Below are positions 32,450 through 36,309 of a DNA stretch of 36,309 nt, piece by piece. Positions within the stretch are counted from its first letter, which is position 1. Every line of letters begins with the position of its first letter. A model generated the notes under the pieces. The model made no database searches, was not told where the DNA came from, and was given only the letters and a program-made list of their open reading frames with translations. The DNA is from an uncultured Lachnospiraceae bacterium (GTDB lineage Bacteria; Bacillota; Clostridia; Lachnospirales; Lachnospiraceae): assembly GCA_910578605.1 (NCBI GenBank), contig CAJTQG010000029.1:1-36309 (forward strand). Reading direction: 5' to 3'. A program made the position numbers and the translations under genes.

Positions 32450-34420
32450 ATGAAAAGCTTTCACTCTTTAGTCTGCAGCGGTAAATATTTTCTGCAGAGG
32501 ACAAAAAAACAAGCTTTATATGCTAGATATAATCAAAATATTACAATGATGGAATCTAGTGAGTTGGGGGACTTAGGAAAACAGTATCGAGATAGGTTTG
32601 CAAGTAAGAAAGAAATGAAATATCATACAGATATCAGGAAGAAGAACTCTATATGTCTGAACTCCTACTGTAGGGATTACGCAGTAGAGCAGTTATTAAG
32701 CAAGGAAGATTGTGATTATCCAAAGATGATTTGTATTAACAATCCCTATGGCTTTGCTCCCTTAACTGCACTGTTGCTTTTTCGCACCGCTGAAACATAC
32801 AGAGTGGAATATGAAGTAGAGAGCAGGGGAAAGGCAAAAGGATTTTATGGGGAAACAATGGCGGCCAAAAGGCATAGGGTGCCCATTATTGGTCTTTATC
32901 CGGGGATGAACAAAGTAGTTGTTCGTCTGTTTGACGAGAAGGGGGATTTGTATGAGGAGAGAAGGATGCTGGTAGGGACAAAGGCAGTGCCGGAAAATGT
33001 AAAGAATATGATTATAGACAAGCAGTTTTCCAATCCTTCTGCCTATCCCTTTATATTTATTACAGGAGGAATAGATGTTCCTTTTGCTTTTGACAATCAC
33101 TGTGATATTCGCTATTACTTAGATATGAACACCTCCACATATGGTGTTTTCCCTTTAAAAAACGGTCATTTGCTGTGGCCGGAGGGGAGCATTGGCGTAC
33201 CAACCTACGCCCATGCTCATACGCCCCAGGTGCACGAGATTGATTATATGGGCAGGATTTATAAGACTTTTCTCGTGGAAAAGGGAATGCATCACTTTGC
33301 AACAGAGCTGCCTAACGGAAATATTATAACGGTCAGCAATTCCTTGGACGGTCACACAGAGGATGTGGTGATAGAGTTAGACAGAGAGAGCGGTAAGGTT
33401 CTGCGCACTATCAATATGGTAGAATTGTTCGGGGACCATTATCGGGACCAGGTGGACTGGGCTCATGTGAATTCTATCGAATATTTTCCCAATGACAATA
33501 CATTGATGCTTTGTCTGAGAAATGTGCATTCAGTGATAAAGTTTAACTATGACACACTAGAAATTGTTTGGGTACTTTCCATTCCGGAATTTTGGGAGGG
33601 AACTAAGCTTTTAAACCATGTTTTAGAGCCTATAGGGGAGGTGGAGTGGAACTATCAAGCCCATGCTGCCTATGAGTTAGAGCCTGTCCAGGGGCAGCCA
33701 GGGGAGATACACAGAGTTTTAGTATTTGACAATCATCATGCTAAGAGGAGGCCATGGCCTCTTGAGGATAAAAGGTTTTCCCATATTCATGTGTATGATA
33801 TCAATGAAAAAGAACACACAGTAAAGATGGTGGAGGACATTCCAGTTACAAAATCATATGTTCGCTCTAATGCCAGGTATGATGTTAAGAGTAACCATAT
33901 GTTTGGAATGCTTGGCAGCTTAGGCAGAAAAATGGAGAATGTGAGAGGACGGGTGGTAGAGATTGACTGTGAGACAAAGAAGGTTATCAATTCTTGTTAT
34001 ATCAGCAAAGATTTTTTCAGTGGTTATGAATTTAAACCGGACTGCAGGGATTTTGAGGAGAAGATACCATATACCCCTGATTATATGACAGGATTTTTAA
34101 ATCCATTAAGTCTCACGGAGGAGACTATGCAGAGTATAGAAGCACCTATTCTCCATGACGGTGTGGAGGATATGTACATTACGGAGGATATACTGTATTT
34201 CAAAGCCCAGGATCACAATGTGGAGAGATTTTATTTTGTGGGGGAGGAGCTTACCTATGTAAAAGATTACACGGACACTTACCAGACAAATGAAATGCAC
34301 AAAGAGCGTTCCTTTTATTGCATGATACCGTTAAAGGTGTTGGAGAAGGGAAGCTATAAGCTGATGGTACAGTATTTAGGAAATGTATATCGCTTAGAAA
34401 AGGGGATAGAGGTGCTGTAA
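32450..34420 (+). CDS. Arylsulfotransferase (ASST)-like beta-propeller protein 2 (656 aa)
   Basis: A paralogue of the preceding gene with exactly the same length from the chosen ATG and long identical blocks (TFLVEKGMHHFA, IPEFWEGTK, GEVEWNYQAHAAYEL, VKDYTDTYQTN). It keeps the same histidines in WAHVNS, YQAHAAYEL and DNHH. An in-frame ATG at 32438 is a less likely start. It too has no signal peptide: the first 40 residues are basic (FLQRTKKQALYARYNQNI). A terminator separates it from the first copy, so it must be transcribed on its own. The duplication may provide different acceptors. Confidence 0.8.
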   Translation: MKSFHSLVCSGKYFLQRTKKQALYARYNQNITMMESSELGDLGKQYRDRFASKKEMKYHTDIRKKNSICLNSYCRDYAVEQLLSKEDCDYPKMICINNPYGFAPLTALLLFRTAETYRVEYEVESRGKAKGFYGETMAAKRHRVPIIGLYPGMNKVVVRLFDEKGDLYEERRMLVGTKAVPENVKNMIIDKQFSNPSAYPFIFITGGIDVPFAFDNHCDIRYYLDMNTSTYGVFPLKNGHLLWPEGSIGVPTYAHAHTPQVHEIDYMGRIYKTFLVEKGMHHFATELPNGNIITVSNSLDGHTEDVVIELDRESGKVLRTINMVELFGDHYRDQVDWAHVNSIEYFPNDNTLMLCLRNVHSVIKFNYDTLEIVWVLSIPEFWEGTKLLNHVLEPIGEVEWNYQAHAAYELEPVQGQPGEIHRVLVFDNHHAKRRPWPLEDKRFSHIHVYDINEKEHTVKMVEDIPVTKSYVRSNARYDVKSNHMFGMLGSLGRKMENVRGRVVEIDCETKKVINSCYISKDFFSGYEFKPDCRDFEEKIPYTPDYMTGFLNPLSLTEETMQSIEAPILHDGVEDMYITEDILYFKAQDHNVERFYFVGEELTYVKDYTDTYQTNEMHKERSFYCMIPLKVLEKGSYKLMVQYLGNVYRLEKGIEVL

Positions 34421-34488
34421 TTGAAAGTGGTAACAAAAGCCTTTCATTGGTATATATTAAAATATATTCCAATGGAGGTATGTGTACC

Positions 34489-34668
34489 ATGAAACAGAAC
34501 AAGTCTTATGGAAGTGTTCAGGAGTGCCAGGATATTTCTTTTTCCTTTCCGCCTCAGCACCAGGATAGGCAGCCGGGCTTTGAGTATGTAATGAATCCAA
34601 GACCCATTTCTCAAAGGCCCAAATCCAACAGAAAGTTGGAGAATAAGGTTGCCATTATTACAGGGGGA
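34489..34668 (+). pseudogene. N-terminal fragment of a short-chain dehydrogenase
   Basis: ATG 34489, preceded by AATGGAGGTATGTGTACC, opens a frame that reads like the start of the YhdF/GSP39-type SDR: FPPQHQDRQPGFEYVMNPRP, then RKLENKVAIITGG. In the family GDSGIGRA would follow the TGG; here the homology stops at 34668 and the frame runs antisense into the MCP gene. Only the first ~60 residues of some 290 remain. A deletion or rearrangement fused it to the end of the chemotaxis gene. Confidence 0.75.
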
Positions 34669-34670
34669 CT

Positions 34671-36254
34671 TTATAAATTATCAAACACAACCGTTTCTTT
34701 TTCTAGTTGTTCCACCACTTCTTTGTTTACTCCCATGCGCTTTGTGATATCTTCCATATCATAGGCTAGATTTCTTGTATTGTCCGCAACGCCGGCAATT
34801 CCGTCGGCACCTTCATCAATAACTTTTGTAATTGTGCTGATGGATTCCGCGATTCCGGACATGGAGTGGTTTAGGCGCTGGGTACGTTTCTGAAATTCGT
34901 CAATCATTTGACGGATGTAATCTGCATCTTCCTTATACTGGGTGCCGGATTGTACAAATTCTTGAAATTGAATAAGGACAGACTGGTTCATATAATCTAT
35001 TAAATGCTGTGCATTTTCAGATAAATTATATACAGCGCTTGTTACTACCTGGTTAATCTCCTGGATGCGGTTGGCTGTCTCCTGACTAGAATCGGCCAGC
35101 TCCCGAACTTCCCTGGCTACAACGGCAAAGCCTTTTCCTGAAGCACCGGCTTTCGTTGCCTCCAAGGAGGCGTTCAGGGAGATTAACTGTGTCTGTTGGG
35201 AGATGGCAAGTATATCCCCAGTCAAGGTGTTAATTTGATTTACACTTTTGCTTTTTTCAATAGCATCGTTGAGAGTGCAGAGAATTTCTTCTGCCTTTGC
35301 TCTTGTAGTTTTAGCACTGCTCTGGGCTGACTGCTGCATGGCATTGGCCCGGTCGTTCATTTGGGCAGTGTAGGAGGTAATATTGGTGCATTCATTTGCT
35401 ATATTGTTAACATCTAGGCTTACACTCTCCGCAGCGTCGTTGATTACAGATACATTGCCTGCCACCTGCTGGATGGTTGCCGATAGCTGCTCAGCAAGGG
35501 TGGAAAGGCCTGCGGCGCTTCCTTTGGAGGCCTGGGTTCGTTTTAAAACTTCACTGGTCATATTATTAATGCGCCCAGAGCTATTCTGTATCGTATTTAG
35601 GATACTTTTTATAGGAAGCACTACATAATCGGTGATAAGTTTTATGTCGGCAAATACAAGGAAAACACATATGAGTCCGGTAGTGATCCCTGCAATAAGA
35701 GACAAAATATATACCCGCAAGAGCTGTTTTCTCGCCTGGGCGGTCTGTCTGTTGATGGAGTCGTTCAGGGCATCCATATCCGTTTTCATAGCATTGGCAA
35801 AGGAGGCTACATCACCGTTGGCAAGAGCATAGGCATCCTGGGTTTTGTGACTGGCACTGGCGCAGATTAGGTGGACCAGTTCATGCTTAAAGGAGTCATA
35901 GTTTGATACAAGTGATTGGTATTGCTCCTGATCCTTGGAAATTACATAAGATTCATATTGGGAAAGTGTGTTGTCTAAAAGAGCCTCCTCGTCCTTAAGC
36001 TGCTTGACTAAAGTAATCATAGTATTGTAATCTGTGGCAACAATATGGCTTAAAGCCAGCTTATGAATATTCATGGAAGCTTGGTTAATTTCTGCAAGAC
36101 GGCTTTTGCTGTCCATGAAATTGTCGGCAATGTTAGCAGCGCTTGAATTTACATTATGTATATTGAATATAGAAAGGATATTGGATAAAAGCGCCACAAT
36201 ACCCAAAAGCGCAATGGGTATAATCAAACGATGTTTTAAACTTATATTTTTCAT
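34671..36254 (-). CDS. Methyl-accepting chemotaxis protein (527 aa)
   Basis: A transmembrane receptor that signals through CheA/CheW. TM1 (about residues 10-31), an extracellular four-helix-bundle-type sensor (about 32-180), TM2 (about 183-208), a short linker and a long coiled-coil cytoplasmic domain. The hairpin tip reads ISLNASLEATKAGASGKGFA and VVAREVRELADSSQETANRI, the conserved interaction region, with GASGKGF in place of the usual GExGRGF. ATG 36254 is preceded by AAAGGAGTAACC on its strand. No other chemotaxis gene is in the window. It ends 2 bases from the broken SDR fragment. Confidence 0.93.
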   Translation of the reverse strand: MKNISLKHRLIIPIALLGIVALLSNILSIFNIHNVNSSAANIADNFMDSKSRLAEINQASMNIHKLALSHIVATDYNTMITLVKQLKDEEALLDNTLSQYESYVISKDQEQYQSLVSNYDSFKHELVHLICASASHKTQDAYALANGDVASFANAMKTDMDALNDSINRQTAQARKQLLRVYILSLIAGITTGLICVFLVFADIKLITDYVVLPIKSILNTIQNSSGRINNMTSEVLKRTQASKGSAAGLSTLAEQLSATIQQVAGNVSVINDAAESVSLDVNNIANECTNITSYTAQMNDRANAMQQSAQSSAKTTRAKAEEILCTLNDAIEKSKSVNQINTLTGDILAISQQTQLISLNASLEATKAGASGKGFAVVAREVRELADSSQETANRIQEINQVVTSAVYNLSENAQHLIDYMNQSVLIQFQEFVQSGTQYKEDADYIRQMIDEFQKRTQRLNHSMSGIAESISTITKVIDEGADGIAGVADNTRNLAYDMEDITKRMGVNKEVVEQLEKETVVFDNL

Positions 36255-36309
36255 TTTGATTGGTTACTCCTTTTATATCTAATATTTATTTTAGGTAATT
36301 GCGAAACTC

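Noticed and set aside
34447..34803. A full 105-aa protein from the plus-strand frame into the MCP gene
   Set aside because: Only the first ~60 codons from 34489 show dehydrogenase similarity; the rest is antisense to the MCP end.

Overview
The window looks like chromosome from a gut-type Firmicute of the Lachnospiraceae (Blautia/Ruminococcus/Dorea-like). The grounds are moderately low GC, strong AGGAGG-type ribosome binding sites, a T-box in front of serS, a class B sortase, a TnpX-type serine recombinase element, and TagGH/TarIJ-like wall-polymer genes. The genus cannot be fixed from sequence alone.

Bases 1-3800 are accessory DNA: small orphan genes and gene fragments separated by five copies of one ~60-75 bp intergenic repeat, so the order reads repeat-gene-repeat-gene. 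One gene carries an in-frame TAG and another lacks its 5' end. A membrane-anchored XRE regulator and a small lipoprotein form a unit near the end of this stretch. Bases ~4000-8175 are the right part of an integrated element: a sigma-region-4-like protein, a long noncoding structured stretch, a PemK/MazF-type protein, a small conserved ORF and a large serine recombinase. The element ends inside a tRNA-Asn gene, whose 5' part is not present next to its 3' part.

Bases 8200-18500 look like core chromosome. They hold tRNA-Pro (minus strand), a class B sortase, a YdjI-YdjG-YdjH-like stress/membrane operon behind a near-consensus promoter, three tRNA genes (CAT, Val, Leu), an unknown 242-aa protein, a T-box-controlled serS, a TrmH-family rRNA/tRNA methyltransferase and a patatin-like phospholipase.

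Bases 18800-34420 are the most interesting part. They hold an ABC exporter of the TagGH/Wzm-Wzt type, three CDP-glycerol/CDP-ribitol phosphotransferase-family proteins (the third a tandem fusion whose second domain has lost its signature residues), TarI and TarJ for CDP-ribitol, CysD plus a CysN-CysC fusion that together make PAPS from sulfate, and two paralogous arylsulfotransferase-like beta-propeller proteins of identical length. No sulfate-reduction gene is present. My inference is a pathway for a sulfated teichoic-acid-like surface polymer, or a sulfated modification of it: TarIJ make the activated alditol phosphate, the transferases build the chain, TagGH-like proteins export it, and CysD/CysNC with the sulfotransferase-like proteins supply and place sulfate.

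The window closes with a truncated short-chain dehydrogenase fragment that abuts the 3' end of a minus-strand methyl-accepting chemotaxis protein.
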